NCBI GenBank assembly: GCA_033851915.1
Contig: JAWSVM010000003.1
Coordinates: forward strand, 434,001 to 498,000
Direction of reading: 5' to 3'
Length of the DNA: 64,000 nt
Source: UBA1672 sp033851915
GTDB lineage: Bacteria; Pseudomonadota; Alphaproteobacteria; Micavibrionales; Micavibrionaceae
Below are positions 63,926-64,000 of this stretch, in pieces (position 1 is the first letter of the stretch; the number at the start of each line of letters is the position of its first letter). The position numbers and the translations under genes were made by a program. Under the pieces are notes generated by a model. It ran no database searches and had not been told where the DNA came from. It saw only the letters and a program-made list of their open reading frames with translations.

Positions 63926-64000
63926 ATGATGGTGAGTGGATGTGTTTTAGGTGCATTTACACAATATGTTTCTTTTAGAAGAGAGTTCGGTTTTCTGATG
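63926..64000 (+). CDS. Possible start of a gene running past the window end
   Basis: An ATG after AAAGGA opens a frame that stays open to the last base (25 codons, MMVSGCVLGAFTQYV...). It lies divergent to parE. It is too short to identify and could be non-coding. Confidence 0.2.
   Translation, partial: MMVSGCVLGAFTQYVSFRREFGFLM

Overview
The window looks like ordinary chromosome from an alphaproteobacterium of moderate to low GC. The evidence is a set of alphaproteobacterial markers: an LdtR-type MarR regulator, a DUF6898-like protein next to rpiB/glyA, a ubiquinol-cytochrome c chaperone gene followed by DUF177-rpmF-plsX-fabH-ihfA-merR, a RibBA with a decayed second half, HemB without the zinc cysteines, and a MotA/MotB pair of alphaproteobacterial form. 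The genes recall Rhodospirillales or Micavibrionales, but that placement is an inference. I saw no insertion sequence, integrase, CRISPR array, rRNA or replication origin. There is one tRNA, and no gene-free stretch exceeds 300 bases.

Layout. 1-2609: polyhydroxyalkanoate (PHA) genes, with a cut-off PhaC-like hydrolase, phaA and phaB. 2704-9248: a large AsmA-like envelope protein, then a minus-strand block of DUF465, purE, purK, fumC and a ribbon-helix-helix protein. 9470-16051: phosphofructokinase, two coupled PH-domain membrane proteins closed by tandem terminators, ilvD, an L,D-transpeptidase and a Tat-exported DUF882 protein. 16126-22975: folK-folP, a minus-strand trio (histidine phosphatase, aspartate dehydrogenase, Ldh_2 oxidoreductase), then recO-parC. 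22987-27540: small membrane proteins, motB/motA, hemB and an ldtR-like regulator.

27671-34133 is a biosynthetic run: DUF6898, rpiB, glyA, nrdR, ribD, ribE, ribBA, ribH, nusB. 34235-39991: a FliL-like protein, bamE, then the cytochrome bc1 chaperone, DUF177, rpmF, plsX, fabH, ihfA, merR run, which joins translation, fatty-acid/phospholipid initiation and nucleoid proteins. 40061-42411 is the most accessory-looking part: tRNA-Pro(GGG), an unrecognised small protein, and an unusual SGNH-esterase plus LamG protein behind its own promoter and a leader terminator. 42541-47109: rplM-rpsI, a secreted unknown, a gamma-class carbonic anhydrase, a membrane unknown and the full class I PHA synthase. 47247-54700: hom, glpX, recJ, a MerC/MerT-like membrane protein, hisI, gshB and an RhlE-type helicase. 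54821-63789: lptD, an SLC13 permease with RCK_C domains, an unknown coiled-coil membrane protein, a YdbH-like AsmA-superfamily protein and parE.

Themes. PHA genes lie at two loci (0-2.6 kb and 45-47 kb). Outer-membrane and lipid-transport proteins recur (AsmA-like, BamE, LptD, YdbH-like), and cell-wall enzymes and their probable regulator are both present. Both topoisomerase IV subunits are here, about 41 kb apart. Many genes are coupled by ATGA overlaps. Points for a second look are the SGNH/LamG gene with its attenuator-like leader, an acidic insert inside NusB, the decayed GTP cyclohydrolase half of RibBA, two copies of a short palindromic repeat, a G10 tract inside fabH, and a 16-bp palindrome over the predicted start site of the MerC-like gene. 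None of these amounts to a demonstrated new system.
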